Shown: one piece after another, positions 1 to 8,391 of the stretch | Numbering within the stretch: the first letter of the stretch is position 1 | Layout: each line of letters opens with the position of its first letter | Assembly (NCBI GenBank): GCA_964566145.1 | Contig: CAZMHN010000009.1 | Location: 1-31,542, forward strand | Direction of reading: 5' to 3' | Length of the DNA stretch: 31,542 nucleotides | Source of the DNA: CAZMHN01 sp964566145 | GTDB lineage: Bacteria > Patescibacteriota > Patescibacteriia > Veblenbacterales > UBA10138 | The notes under the pieces: model-generated | What the model was told of the DNA's origin: nothing | Database searches by the model: none | What the model saw: the letters and a program-made list of their open reading frames with translations, nothing else | Made by a program: the position numbers and the translations under genes

Positions 1-612
1 CAACAACTGCATTTCCGCCTCGTTCACGAACGACTGGCGCGTGGGCGCTGTAGCTATGCTGAACGCCGATGTGAAGTCCGACTCCTTGCCGAGCGTACCA
101 AGCTCCCGGCGCAACATGGCCGCAATGTGCTCGTCCGTACCCAGGGCAAAATGGTCGATGATGGCGGAGGACGTAAAACGCAGATGGAACAGCCGATAGT
201 ACTTCCGGAAAAGCTGGACGAGTTCCTTGTCGGTTAGGCCCCTGACGCTCGCCGATTCGAAATCACGGAAGAATTTTTCAAAATTCCGCTCGTCCTTGGC
301 CCAGGCACGCATGAGCTTGCCGCTTGTGTTCGTATCGCGCTTGGCCAAACGGATGAGGACGGCGGAACCGCGCCGTATGTCGTCCATATCCAAATACCAG
401 TCCCCTTTGCCGTCGGGACTGAAAAAGCTTACCCTTCCCCCGCGCGCCTCAGTTCCTTTGGGCTTGCGCCTTTCCGGTTCAACCTCGGCATCCCCGACTG
501 CGAACAGGTACATGGGAGACCCGTCAAAACGCTGATGGTACCACTGTTTCTTGCCGGCCCAAGCCTTCACGAACCCAGGCGTTTGATAGCTGCGTTGTTT
601 GGCTGTCGTCAT
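1..612 (-). CDS. PEP-utilising-like protein, N-terminal part (runs off left edge)
   Basis: This open frame starts at ATG 612 and is still open at base 1, giving 204 visible residues. No catalytic domain is inside the window. I assign it by its similarity to the gene just upstream: the segment around RKYYRLFHLRFTSS, an Asp/His-Phe pair and a following AAMLRREL helix aligns with KIYYKVWQESIFLDAFD and ILRAEL in that neighbour, at a similar distance from the N-terminus. The neighbour ends in a PEP-utilising mobile (swivelling His) domain, so this gene probably does too, beyond the edge. The start lies 2 bases after the neighbour's TAA and has no clear Shine-Dalgarno, which suggests translational coupling. 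The substrate is unknown. The call rests on paralogy only. Confidence 0.6.
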   Translation of the reverse strand, partial: MTTAKQRSYQTPGFVKAWAGKKQWYHQRFDGSPMYLFAVGDAEVEPERRKPKGTEARGGRVSFFSPDGKGDWYLDMDDIRRGSAVLIRLAKRDTNTSGKLMRAWAKDERNFEKFFRDFESASVRGLTDKELVQLFRKYYRLFHLRFTSSAIIDHFALGTDEHIAAMLRRELGTLGKESDFTSAFSIATAPTRQSFVNEAEMQLL

Positions 613-614
613 AG

Positions 615-2141
615 TTACAACTTTTTAACTGTGCCCTTAGTAGCATTAACCTCGATCAGCGCGCCGTCTTTTAGGACGCTGGTCGCTACCTGGCATCCGA
701 CAATGCAAGGCGTGTGCAACTCCCGCGCGATGATAGCTGAATGGGACGTAATGCCGCCTTCATCCGTCACGATGCCTGCGGCCTTTTTCATAATCGGCAC
801 GTACTCTGGCCTGGTATTGGGAGCGACCAAAATATCCCCTTTTTGCATCTTATGGAAGTCCTCCGAAGTTCGCACGATTCTCGCTCGCCCCCGTACTATT
901 CCTATGTAAGCTGGAAAACCTTTTATCTCCTTGTGCAGGCCCGCCATGCGCTTCTCCACTGCATGCAACAGTCTCGCCCCGCCTGAGCCGAAATATTCGT
1001 CGAATTGCGCATGAGGCCGGAATACGACGAACCTACCGCGTACACGCTTGCGCAATACGCTCCTGAAACGCGCAGGATGTGCGAGCGCAGAAGCGAATTC
1101 CTTGTGATAGAGCTGCAGTACGCACTCCCTGGGCAGGCCTGTCCGGCGGACAAATTCAGGCACATACCTCTCCAACAGCAAATAGTTGGCAATTATATTG
1201 TACTTCTTCCTGAGGTCGCGCCAGGCCGCCAGGAGCCGCATAAATGAGAATACGTTTCTCAATCGGTGCGACATGCCGTGCCTGACGGCGATTCGCAACT
1301 GCTCGCTGGAAAGCTTTTTCATCCGTCTTTGCTCAGATGCCTCCCGGCTTATTGCGTCCGGCCTGGTAACGAGCTCCCGCAGTGCTTGGAAAAAGTAATC
1401 CACGCCCAACTTAGGCACGCGTACGTAGTCGCCGTGTATCCAAAAATACTTTTCGGCGTGACGCAAGAGCCTGCGGTACTGGGACGGATGGGCGGATGCC
1501 CAGGCGGCGGACTTCCCCCTTCGCACGGCTTGAAGCGCGGACGGACTCCTGTGCACCGCCTGCGCCAGCGACAAAAGGCCGAAACGCTCCTCCTGCAAGC
1601 TGGAAATGATATCGGGCGATGTTAGTGTATGGAGCTCCGCGTCGGTGAGGCTTCTTGGGAACTTTTCCAACTCGGCCCGGAGAATCCTTTCGCCTTCGCA
1701 ATCAAAGGCGTCTAAAAATATGGATTCCTGCCACACTTTATAGTATATTTTCTCGAAAGAAGATAGCTGCCTCAACAGTTCTCTATTACTCAATGAGGCA
1801 ATATCCATCGTCACTTGCCTGTCCCATACCGTATAAAAAACCGAGGCGAGCTTACGCCAGCTTTGGTACAAACTTCTCGTCCAACCTGGAGACCGTACTT
1901 CGTGTTGCGTGTAGAAGTCAGCCACTGCCGCCATGGCCGATTTCAAAAACCACCAGCGGACAAAGGACTTTTCCATGTAACCGATTATCCGGTACTTGAC
2001 CGGTACCCGCTTACCGCGGGCGGTAAGATTCAAACAGGCAACCATCGGGTATGTGCCTGTAAGGGCAACGACGGCCGCCGCTTGGTAGTACCAGAAGTTT
2101 TTCCCGATTTCCGAATGCAATGCTCCTGCGCTTGATTTCAT
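615..2141 (-). CDS. PEP-utilising mobile-domain protein without ATP-grasp domain
   Basis: Protein of 508 residues from ATG 2141. An upstream in-frame ATG at 2240 would overlap rseP by 47 bases and is less likely. The last ~100 residues are a PEP-utilising mobile domain: it reads VAPNTRPEYVPIMKKA, then DEGGITSHSAIIARE, where the His of TSHSA is the phospho-carrier in PEP synthase, PPDK and EI, then a hydrophobic TPCIVG strand. The ~400 N-terminal residues are helical and Trp/Tyr-rich, and I see no ATP-grasp or PEP-binding TIM barrel. It is far shorter than PEP synthase (~790 residues). It may therefore be a phosphohistidine carrier working with a separate partner, or a diverged enzyme. A paralogue follows directly. 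Soluble; the biochemical role is unassigned. Confidence 0.75.
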   Translation of the reverse strand: MKSSAGALHSEIGKNFWYYQAAAVVALTGTYPMVACLNLTARGKRVPVKYRIIGYMEKSFVRWWFLKSAMAAVADFYTQHEVRSPGWTRSLYQSWRKLASVFYTVWDRQVTMDIASLSNRELLRQLSSFEKIYYKVWQESIFLDAFDCEGERILRAELEKFPRSLTDAELHTLTSPDIISSLQEERFGLLSLAQAVHRSPSALQAVRRGKSAAWASAHPSQYRRLLRHAEKYFWIHGDYVRVPKLGVDYFFQALRELVTRPDAISREASEQRRMKKLSSEQLRIAVRHGMSHRLRNVFSFMRLLAAWRDLRKKYNIIANYLLLERYVPEFVRRTGLPRECVLQLYHKEFASALAHPARFRSVLRKRVRGRFVVFRPHAQFDEYFGSGGARLLHAVEKRMAGLHKEIKGFPAYIGIVRGRARIVRTSEDFHKMQKGDILVAPNTRPEYVPIMKKAAGIVTDEGGITSHSAIIARELHTPCIVGCQVATSVLKDGALIEVNATKGTVKKL

Positions 2142-2147
2142 AACGAA

Positions 2148-2176
2148 ATTCCACCACGTCCGTGGTGGAAAGTCAA
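2148..2176 (-). promoter_or_regulatory. Candidate promoter with a palindrome filling the spacer
   Basis: On the minus strand TTGACT (2171-2176) and TGGAAT (2148-2153) are separated by exactly 17 bases, and ATG 2141 follows 6 bases after the -10. A 22-bp inverted repeat (2149-2170; arms TTCCACCACG and CGTGGTGGAA with a 2-base centre) occupies the spacer and part of the -10. This could be a repressor site controlling the two PEP-utilising-like genes. In RNA it could instead be a hairpin hiding the weak GGTGG ribosome site. It is not followed by a T-run, so it is a poor terminator. Confidence 0.4.
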
Positions 2177-2193
2177 TGAAACAAAGGCTAAGC

Positions 2194-3303
2194 TTAGGCC
2201 CCGAAGAAGCGTCCGAGTGTTTGCCAAAAAACACCGCCAAAACGCATCACGTCGCGGTAGGTTATGAGCACCACCAGCACCATGAGGATAACAAAGCCCA
2301 CGTTGTGCACCACGGCTTCCACTTTTTCGTCGTTAGGCTTGCCCCTGAGCTTTTCTATGCCTACGAACAAAAGCCTGCCGCCGTCCAGCGCCGGGAACGG
2401 GAGAATGTTCAGAATCGCAAGGTTGATGGACAGGAGCGCTGCGAACTGAAGCACGTACGTCCACCCCAGGTCCACCACCTGACCCGTGAGCACCGCGATG
2501 CCGATTGGTCCGGAAACGTCCGAAGGCACGTGCCGCTCCACAAACAAGCTTTTGAACAATTGTCCGAAAGCGGAGAGAATTTCACTTGTAAGATAGTAGG
2601 TCGCTTCCGCACCGCGCCAGGCCGCCTCATACCACGGGTAGCGCACAAGCCCCACCTGCACCAAGCTCACGCCCATGGCCGCGCGCCCTCCGGTCTCGCT
2701 CAGTCCTTCCGGCTTCACGGTGACGTCGCGCGTTTCGTCGCCGCGTTTAAGGCCTACCGCAACCTCCTCGCCGGCTCGTACCCCGACGTACTCCTGTATG
2801 TACGTGACGCCAATCACCGCTTCTTGATTCAGCGAGACAATAGTGTCGCCTATGGCTATGCCGGCGCGCTCGGCCGGGCTTCCCGGCACCACATCCACCA
2901 CCTGCACGGCCACGCCTGAAGCCTGGGAAGCGTCATCTATCGCCGCCGGCACGCCAATAGCCAGCCCTATGCTGAGCAAAAGCCAGGCCGCCACGATGTT
3001 CATGCCGACTCCGGCTATTAAAACTATCGCGCGCCTCCATGCCTTTTGAGAAGCAAAGCTGTCCGGGTCGCCCCGGTGCTCCCCGTCCTCCCCTTTCAGT
3101 TTCACGTAACCACCTAAAGGGAGCCAGTTGAAAGAGAACAACGTGCCGCTCTTGCCTTTGAGACTGGCGGCGCGCGGCGGAAACCCAAAGGCGAATTCCT
3201 GCACCTGCACGCCTAAGCGGCGGGCGGCCCAAAAGTGACCGAGTTCGTGCGCCAGCACGAGTACGAGCAATATGCCTACGAATACTAGAACGGTCGTCAG
3301 CAT
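2194..3303 (-). CDS. rseP: Site-2 intramembrane zinc metalloprotease RseP/RasP
   Basis: Protein of 369 residues with the S2P layout. An N-terminal membrane helix carries the zinc motif HELGH (residues 19-23). A FGFPPR segment follows, then LPLGGYVKLKGED, a second membrane helix (~90-110) and one PDZ domain (~115-200; sequence SPAERAGIAIGDTI). C-terminal membrane helices contain NILPFPALDGG, whose Asp (~307) is the third zinc ligand. The family cleaves membrane-bound anti-sigma factors and leftover signal peptides. It lies 10 bases after frr in the same operon, an arrangement common near frr in bacteria. It is shorter than the E. coli enzyme (450), which has two PDZ domains. No cognate anti-sigma factor is visible here. 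Confidence 0.95.
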   Translation of the reverse strand: MLTTVLVFVGILLVLVLAHELGHFWAARRLGVQVQEFAFGFPPRAASLKGKSGTLFSFNWLPLGGYVKLKGEDGEHRGDPDSFASQKAWRRAIVLIAGVGMNIVAAWLLLSIGLAIGVPAAIDDASQASGVAVQVVDVVPGSPAERAGIAIGDTIVSLNQEAVIGVTYIQEYVGVRAGEEVAVGLKRGDETRDVTVKPEGLSETGGRAAMGVSLVQVGLVRYPWYEAAWRGAEATYYLTSEILSAFGQLFKSLFVERHVPSDVSGPIGIAVLTGQVVDLGWTYVLQFAALLSINLAILNILPFPALDGGRLLFVGIEKLRGKPNDEKVEAVVHNVGFVILMVLVVLITYRDVMRFGGVFWQTLGRFFGA

Positions 3304-3313
3304 GCAGGCAATC

Positions 3314-3868
3314 CTATATGGTCATTATCTCCTGTTCTTTTTGCTCACCCATCTGCTTGATGGTGTCGTTCTGCTTGTCGACCAGGGTCTGGAGCTCTTT
3401 CTGCGAAGCGAAGAACGCGTCTTCACTCAGGCTCCCGTCGGCCTTCTGCGCTTTCAATTCCTTCAGAATGTCCTCGCGCACGCCCCTCACGCTGACTCTG
3501 GCTTCTTCCAGCTTGTGCTGCACCATCTTCACCAGTTCCTTGCGGCGCTCCTCGGTCAGGGACGGAAAATTCAAGCGGATGACGACGCCGTCGACCGAAG
3601 GATTCACGCCCAGGTTAGCGGCCTGCAGGGCCTTTTCCGCATCCTTAACAATGGACTTGTCCCACGGGCTCACTACAATGAGCCTGGGCTCCGGGGCGGT
3701 TATGGACGCCAGCTCTATGAGAGGCGTCAAAGTGCCGTACGCTTCAACTTTCACGTGCTCAACCAAGGCTGGCGTGGCGCGGCCGGAGCGTATGCCGGCG
3801 AGTTCGGCCTCGAGATGCTCGACGACCTTGGCGAATTTGGCGGCGCTATCGGTCAACATTTGGCTCAT
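3314..3868 (-). CDS. frr: Ribosome recycling factor
   Basis: Protein of 184 residues, almost the same length as E. coli RRF (185). It shows the family's three-helix-bundle and hinge sequences: the N-terminal helix ending ELAGIRSGRATPALVEHV, the SPWDKSIVKDAEKAL segment, and VIRLNFPSLTEERRKELVK followed by a long C-terminal helix. RRF works with EF-G to split post-termination ribosomes. The start is ATG 3868, 5 bases after the upstream lipoprotein gene; an in-frame ATG three codons later is also possible. The Shine-Dalgarno is weak (AAGAAG), so reinitiation from the upstream gene is likely. tsf and pyrH, the usual neighbours of frr, are absent. Confidence 0.97.
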   Translation of the reverse strand: MSQMLTDSAAKFAKVVEHLEAELAGIRSGRATPALVEHVKVEAYGTLTPLIELASITAPEPRLIVVSPWDKSIVKDAEKALQAANLGVNPSVDGVVIRLNFPSLTEERRKELVKMVQHKLEEARVSVRGVREDILKELKAQKADGSLSEDAFFASQKELQTLVDKQNDTIKQMGEQKEQEIMTI

Positions 3869-3873
3869 ACGGA

Positions 3874-4944
3874 TTACTTCTTGGTACGGGTAAAGCCCAG
3901 ATACATTATGCTACTGTCGGTGGGATGCGCGGTCAAGGCCGTAGCTGAACGGGTTGAAGGCAGGCGCAGTGTTTCCCAGGAAAGTCCCGCATCCTTGGTT
4001 CGATACAGCGCCGCCCCAGCCGCGTACCATACGTTCTGTTCGCTCGCCGGGTCGCAAGCTAGTCCGGTGATGGTAACGGCACCAGGCGGCGTTACGAGCG
4101 GCACCACCTCCCAATCGGCGCCGCTGTTGAAGCTTCGGAACAGCGCGTAGCTCGTGGCGTACAACAACGCGTCGGGTCTGCCGGGTATGAACTGCATGGC
4201 CTGGTACCCTCCGAAACGTTTCACCTCTGCGGTGTCGCGAATGCGTTCGGACAAATCGGCCCAGGTTTCTCCCTTATCCGCCGAACGCCACAGCGCGCCC
4301 GTGGCCGCGGCAGCGTACAGTATGCGGGTATCCCGCGGATTGATGAATGCCTTCACGATTCCAGAGGGAAAGGCGTACCGTTTCTGCCAGGTCAGGCCTT
4401 CGTCGTCGCTCATAAGGAACACGCCCTTGGTCGTGACTGCGTAGATGGTCTCGGGCTTGGTCTGGTCAACTGCTATATCGCTTATGGCGGCCTCAGGCGT
4501 GGTTTCAAGGTACAGCTCCCGCCATGACCCGCCCGCATCGTCCGTACGGTAAACCCGGTTCGTGGACGCAACGTACCATGTGTCCCTCTCTTGGGGATGG
4601 AACGCCACTGCCTGGACCGACTGTTTGAATACCTGTTGCCAGCTGTCGCCCTCGTTGCCGGTAGCGTACACGCCGCCCGCTCCGGCTACGGCCAGCACCA
4701 ACCTGGCATCCGCGGGCGATACGGCCAGCCTGGCCACATCAAGATTACTGATGGTTATGGTGGTCTTTTTGGATACGCCCACGAACACCTTCTGCTCCCA
4801 GGTGCTTCCGCCGTCAGCGGAACGGTACACGCCGCCGTCGGAAGGGCCGCGTTTCACGCGTATGGCGCAACCCTGGCCCATGAGCGTAACGGCTAAAAGC
4901 GGCAGTACGACTAACAACTGACGGCGATGTAAGGTGTGTTCCAT
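3874..4944 (-). CDS. BNR/Asp-box repeat lipoprotein (Ycf48/sortilin-like beta-propeller)
   Basis: Protein of 356 residues with a lipoprotein signal: basic HRRQ, a hydrophobic core and the lipobox MGQGC with Cys26. About seven Asp-box motifs of the S-x-D-x-G-x-x-W type follow, among them SADGGSTW, SDDEGLTW, SADKGETW and TKDAGLSW, spaced 40-50 residues apart. This predicts a beta-propeller anchored on the outer face of the membrane. Ycf48/HCF136 (photosystem assembly) and the sortilin VPS10 domain share the fold, but nothing here points to those jobs. It is likely a scaffold or assembly factor for membrane proteins; the specific role is unknown. It lies between holB (6 bases upstream) and frr (5 bases downstream) in one operon. 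Confidence 0.85.
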   Translation of the reverse strand: MEHTLHRRQLLVVLPLLAVTLMGQGCAIRVKRGPSDGGVYRSADGGSTWEQKVFVGVSKKTTITISNLDVARLAVSPADARLVLAVAGAGGVYATGNEGDSWQQVFKQSVQAVAFHPQERDTWYVASTNRVYRTDDAGGSWRELYLETTPEAAISDIAVDQTKPETIYAVTTKGVFLMSDDEGLTWQKRYAFPSGIVKAFINPRDTRILYAAAATGALWRSADKGETWADLSERIRDTAEVKRFGGYQAMQFIPGRPDALLYATSYALFRSFNSGADWEVVPLVTPPGAVTITGLACDPASEQNVWYAAGAALYRTKDAGLSWETLRLPSTRSATALTAHPTDSSIMYLGFTRTKK

Positions 4945-4950
4945 ATGACT

Positions 4951-5943
4951 CTATGATGAAGTGTGAACTATGGAATAGGCAAGCCACTCCATTGTCAGGC
5001 GGACGTGGCCGTTCCGTGCAAGCTTCTCCCTGGCCTGGCGTACGAGCTCAGTGAGCCGGTATGCCGTTTCAAGCGATACGCGCCCGGCCAGGCGATTCAA
5101 ACGCTCCTGCATGGCTTCAAAGCGAATGAACGACTGCTGATTGAGCACGCAAAGCAACAGATCCCGGCTGGATTCTAGCCATACCCCGGTCAGCCACCAG
5201 GCCCGTTCCCGTTCGGCGGACGGCTCGTCGCCCTTCACCGTTCCGGTCAAATACGCCTGAGCAGTTTGCCAGGCACCCCCGTTCACAAGCTCAGCGAAGA
5301 CCTGCGCCGCCTCGTACCTGGCCTTCAGCTCGTCTTCATCCTGCAGTAATCGCTTGGCCAGGCCGGGCCTGCCGGCGGCGAAGCGGGACAATTCCCTGAC
5401 CCGCCCCTTGGCGACGCCCTCCTCCTTGAGCCACTCCGACAGAACTGTTTCGGTGGTAGGAGACAGATAGAGCACGAAACAACGGGAACGAATGGTAGGC
5501 AGTACGGCTCGCGGCTCGTGCGTAACCAGGAAGAACAAGGTACGCTCGGGCGGCTCCTCCAGCACCTTAAGGAGCGCATTGCCGCTCTCTTGATTCAGGT
5601 GTTCCGCTCCGTCCACCACTACAACCCGCGTACTGCCGGAAAGCGACGCCAGGCTGACAAATTGCTGAAGCTCACGCACCTGGGCAATAGTTATGTCCTG
5701 CGACTCCTCGCGGCGTTCCACCCACCACACGTCCTGGTGTACGCCCTCCTGCACCTGCCTGCAATCGGCGCAGGTTCCGCAGGGCGCCTCCGGATTTTGG
5801 CACTGCAGCTTGGCCGCCAGCCACTTCACCAAAGTAGCTTTGCCGATGTGCTCAGGGCCCACCAAAAGGTACGCATGATTTCCTAGGTTCCCCGTGCGTT
5901 CAAGCAGCTGCACTGCCCGTTCATGACCGACCGGCTTCTCCAT
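4951..5943 (-). CDS. holB: DNA polymerase III delta-prime subunit
   Basis: Protein of 330 residues from ATG 5943, placed because family members begin with a short strand then GHERAVQLL; this start is 4 bases after the upstream stop. Another ATG at 5958 would overlap the upstream gene. Order of motifs: a degenerate P-loop GPEHIGKATL with Ala in place of the usual Thr/Ser; a zinc module of four Cys ending PCGTCADC; the VVVVDGAEHL strand; NALLKVLEEPP; and the IRSRC arginine-finger/sensor motif. This is the clamp-loader delta-prime/DnaX-like family. The altered P-loop suggests it does not hydrolyse ATP, as in E. coli delta-prime. Being downstream of a polysaccharide gene and upstream of a lipoprotein gene is typical compaction. 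Confidence 0.9.
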   Translation of the reverse strand: MEKPVGHERAVQLLERTGNLGNHAYLLVGPEHIGKATLVKWLAAKLQCQNPEAPCGTCADCRQVQEGVHQDVWWVERREESQDITIAQVRELQQFVSLASLSGSTRVVVVDGAEHLNQESGNALLKVLEEPPERTLFFLVTHEPRAVLPTIRSRCFVLYLSPTTETVLSEWLKEEGVAKGRVRELSRFAAGRPGLAKRLLQDEDELKARYEAAQVFAELVNGGAWQTAQAYLTGTVKGDEPSAERERAWWLTGVWLESSRDLLLCVLNQQSFIRFEAMQERLNRLAGRVSLETAYRLTELVRQAREKLARNGHVRLTMEWLAYSIVHTSS

Positions 5944-5947
5944 GCTT

Positions 5948-7252
5948 CTACTCTTCATAAACCTCAGATTTACGGCTGTCGCGCCCAAGCCACATCGCAA
6001 ACGCGAACGCCGCCCACAGGAGCACTGCCAAATCGTTCTTGAATGCGGGCGTATCGACCATACCATGTACCAGTATAGCGGTAAGTGCGGCCGCCGGCAC
6101 GGCCGCGGCTGAGCCGGCTATGGAAAAAACCAGCACAACGGCGCCGGCAAGGGCAAGAACCCCCAACAGGCCCAGGCTCAACCATGTGGTCAGCCACAAT
6201 TGGTGCGGGAACAGGCTGGCATGAGTAAGCTCTATGGCCAGGCCAGGATTGCGTATAGAAAGCAGGCCTTCTGACCTGGCCCAGCACACAAACTCGCCTT
6301 GCCATTGTCCCAGGCCTTGTCCGAAGATAGGCCTGCGGGCTATTTCCGAAACCGCTTTGCTCCACAGCACGAACCTGACGTCGCCGGAGGTTATGCCGTA
6401 AGTCTCGTTACGATGGCTTCCCGTCGGCCATGCGCCGTAGCGCACCACGGCCCACGGACCGATCAACCCCACAAGCACCAGCCCGGCGCCAACCGCTCTG
6501 CGCCAATGTACGGTCGCCCCCTTCCATTGCCACAGTACGGCTACGGCCAAAGCCGCGAACAACGCCAGCCAGGCGCCGTATGAACCTGTCCGCACCACGC
6601 CGGCCGTCACGACCAGCGCGCCTAGTCCCCATGCCCAAATCCTGCGGCGCTCACCGCTTCGAAATGCGGGCTGCAAAAACTGCGCCAATGTCATGACCAG
6701 AGGCGGGACCAAGTACATGGCCAGCACGTTGGGCGAATCCCATCCGCTCTGCAGGCGCGCCAGCTCTTGCGAGGCAGTCTGCCAGAACCCGTGCAGGGTC
6801 GTAAGCACCGCCCCCGCAAGCAGAGCGGCTGTAACGTTACGCCACCAGCGCTCGCCGTCCGCGGCGCGCTCTGCACACCGCAACACCATAAGCCCCAGCA
6901 CCAAAGGATCAAACATCCACCCCTTCAAAATGCCAGCGGCGGTGCGCACGTCCGGCGCCACTATCGTACCTATGACGGCCGCGCCCAGCCACAGCAAAGG
7001 CGGCGCAAGCCACCAGCCGTACCGCTCAATAAGCGTTCGCGGCCGCACGCCGCGCCAGTCGCCTTGCCACACGCTGACTATGGCCACCACGTAAATGCCG
7101 AACTCCAGCAAGGTGGTCGGCATGCCCAAAATTTGAGCGCGGATTCCGTACGCCTGCAGTCCGACCAAAAGAGCCAGCACAGCCCACTCGCGCCTGCGCC
7201 AAGCAATGGCGGCAAGGGGTACTAGGAGTAAAAAAGCCCACGCGTACGGCAT
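5948..7252 (-). CDS. O-antigen ligase/polymerase family membrane protein
   Basis: Protein of 434 residues with ten or more predicted membrane helices and the Wzy_C/WaaL-type layout. A large external loop between late helices contains RNETYGITSGDVRF and then IFGQGLGQWQGEF, matching the family's G-x-G-x-G core, followed by a His-rich THASLFPHQLWL helix. Family members polymerise O-units or ligate glycans to a lipid or protein acceptor. A second such protein lies at 13.9-15.4 kb in the polysaccharide operon, so the two may have different acceptors. It starts 9 bases after mreB and ends 4 bases before holB. The substrate cannot be told from sequence. Confidence 0.8.
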   Translation of the reverse strand: MPYAWAFLLLVPLAAIAWRRREWAVLALLVGLQAYGIRAQILGMPTTLLEFGIYVVAIVSVWQGDWRGVRPRTLIERYGWWLAPPLLWLGAAVIGTIVAPDVRTAAGILKGWMFDPLVLGLMVLRCAERAADGERWWRNVTAALLAGAVLTTLHGFWQTASQELARLQSGWDSPNVLAMYLVPPLVMTLAQFLQPAFRSGERRRIWAWGLGALVVTAGVVRTGSYGAWLALFAALAVAVLWQWKGATVHWRRAVGAGLVLVGLIGPWAVVRYGAWPTGSHRNETYGITSGDVRFVLWSKAVSEIARRPIFGQGLGQWQGEFVCWARSEGLLSIRNPGLAIELTHASLFPHQLWLTTWLSLGLLGVLALAGAVVLVFSIAGSAAAVPAAALTAILVHGMVDTPAFKNDLAVLLWAAFAFAMWLGRDSRKSEVYEE

Positions 7253-7261
7253 GCCTACAAA

Positions 7262-8269
7262 CTAACGTGCCGAGAGAATGCTCCGCTTGTACGATTCCAA
7301 ATTATCCAGCGCCACACCCGTACCGCGCGCCACGCACAGGAGAGCGTCATCCGCCACGTATGCCGTTACGCCGGTGGCTTGAGTAAATAGCTTGTCTATA
7401 TTCCGGAGAAGCGAAGTGCCGCCCGACAGCACCATGCCCTTGTCTATGACGTCAGCCGAAAGCTCCGGCGGCGTCACCTGTAGCACCGATTTCACTGCAT
7501 GGATTATAGCGTCCAACTCGCTCTGAATGGCGTCAGTCACGTCATCTGACGTTATGGTAATGGTCTTGGGCAGACCCGACACCAGGTCCCGGCCGCGCAC
7601 GTCCATGGCCAATTTATCTTCCAAGTACATGGCTGAACCTATCTTTATCTTCACTTCCTCGGCCGTCTGCTCGCCTATGGCCAGGCCGTACTTCTTGCGG
7701 ATATGGTCGGCAATGGCCGCGTCCAGCTTGTTGCCGCCAACCCGCACGGATGTGTTAGCCACGATGCCGCCCAAGGAAATGACCGCCACCTCGCTCGTGC
7801 CGCCGCCCATATCCACTATCATATGCCCGGAAGCGCTACCGATGGGTATGTTTGCGCCAATGGCGGCCGCAATGGGCTCTTTGATGATATAGGCAGCCTT
7901 GGCCCCTGCCGCCATGGTCGCGTCTATCACGGCGCGGCGCTCGGTGGAGGTGATGCCGGCAGGCACCGCTATCATAACCTCAGGCTTGAAGAACCTAATG
8001 CCCCCGAGGGCCTTATTAATGAAGTACCTTAGCATGGCCTCGGTCGTACGGTAGTCGGCAATGACTCCGTCCTTCAACGGCCGCAAGGCCACGATGGTAT
8101 CCGGCGTCCGGCCTATCATCTCCTTGGCCTCTTCCCCGACCGCCAGCACGCTCCTGTCAGATGCGGCCACAGCCACGACCGACGGCTCATTTATGACGAT
8201 GCCCCGTCCCGGCACGTGCACCAGCGAATACGTAGTACCCAGGTCTATGCCTATTTTCTTGATGAACAT
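7262..8269 (-). CDS. mreB: Rod-shape-determining actin homologue MreB
   Basis: Protein of 335 residues, the usual MreB length. It shows the actin-fold nucleotide motifs in order: phosphate-1 GIDLGTTYSLV (residues ~7-17), the connecting EPIAAAIGANIPI helix, phosphate-2 VDMGGGTSEVAVISLGG, and the adenosine motif VLSGGTSLLRNID. MreB forms membrane-bound filaments that guide wall synthesis. No mreC or mreD lies beside it; O-antigen ligase and holB genes follow instead. It is the first gene of the long left-hand operon. A GGTAGGGG element directly upstream of ATG 8269 could be a ribosome site. Confidence 0.97.
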   Translation of the reverse strand: MFIKKIGIDLGTTYSLVHVPGRGIVINEPSVVAVAASDRSVLAVGEEAKEMIGRTPDTIVALRPLKDGVIADYRTTEAMLRYFINKALGGIRFFKPEVMIAVPAGITSTERRAVIDATMAAGAKAAYIIKEPIAAAIGANIPIGSASGHMIVDMGGGTSEVAVISLGGIVANTSVRVGGNKLDAAIADHIRKKYGLAIGEQTAEEVKIKIGSAMYLEDKLAMDVRGRDLVSGLPKTITITSDDVTDAIQSELDAIIHAVKSVLQVTPPELSADVIDKGMVLSGGTSLLRNIDKLFTQATGVTAYVADDALLCVARGTGVALDNLESYKRSILSAR

Positions 8270-8277
8270 ACGCCCCT

Positions 8278-8305
8278 ACCTTACCCGAAAAGCCGGAAAA
8301 GTCAA
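8278..8305 (-). promoter_or_regulatory. Weak candidate promoter for mreB operon
   Basis: TTGACT (8300-8305) and TAAGGT (8278-8283) are 16 bases apart on the minus strand, with ATG 8269 eight bases further on. The -35 is good and the -10 poor. A separate promoter is plausible because the 122-base gap 8270-8391 is one of the larger intergenic spaces in this region. Nothing else recognisable, including a clear terminator, was seen in the gap. Confidence 0.3.
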
Positions 8306-8391
8306 TTGGCGAATACGGATCGACTTGAAATACTAGTTCATAATCAATAGGCCCCGGACCAATGCCCAGGACCTACTTTACATCTCATCTG

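Noticed and set aside
3272..4150. Plus-strand open frame of 292 codons
   Set aside because: Antisense to frr and the BNR lipoprotein gene, both of which have unmistakable family sequence.
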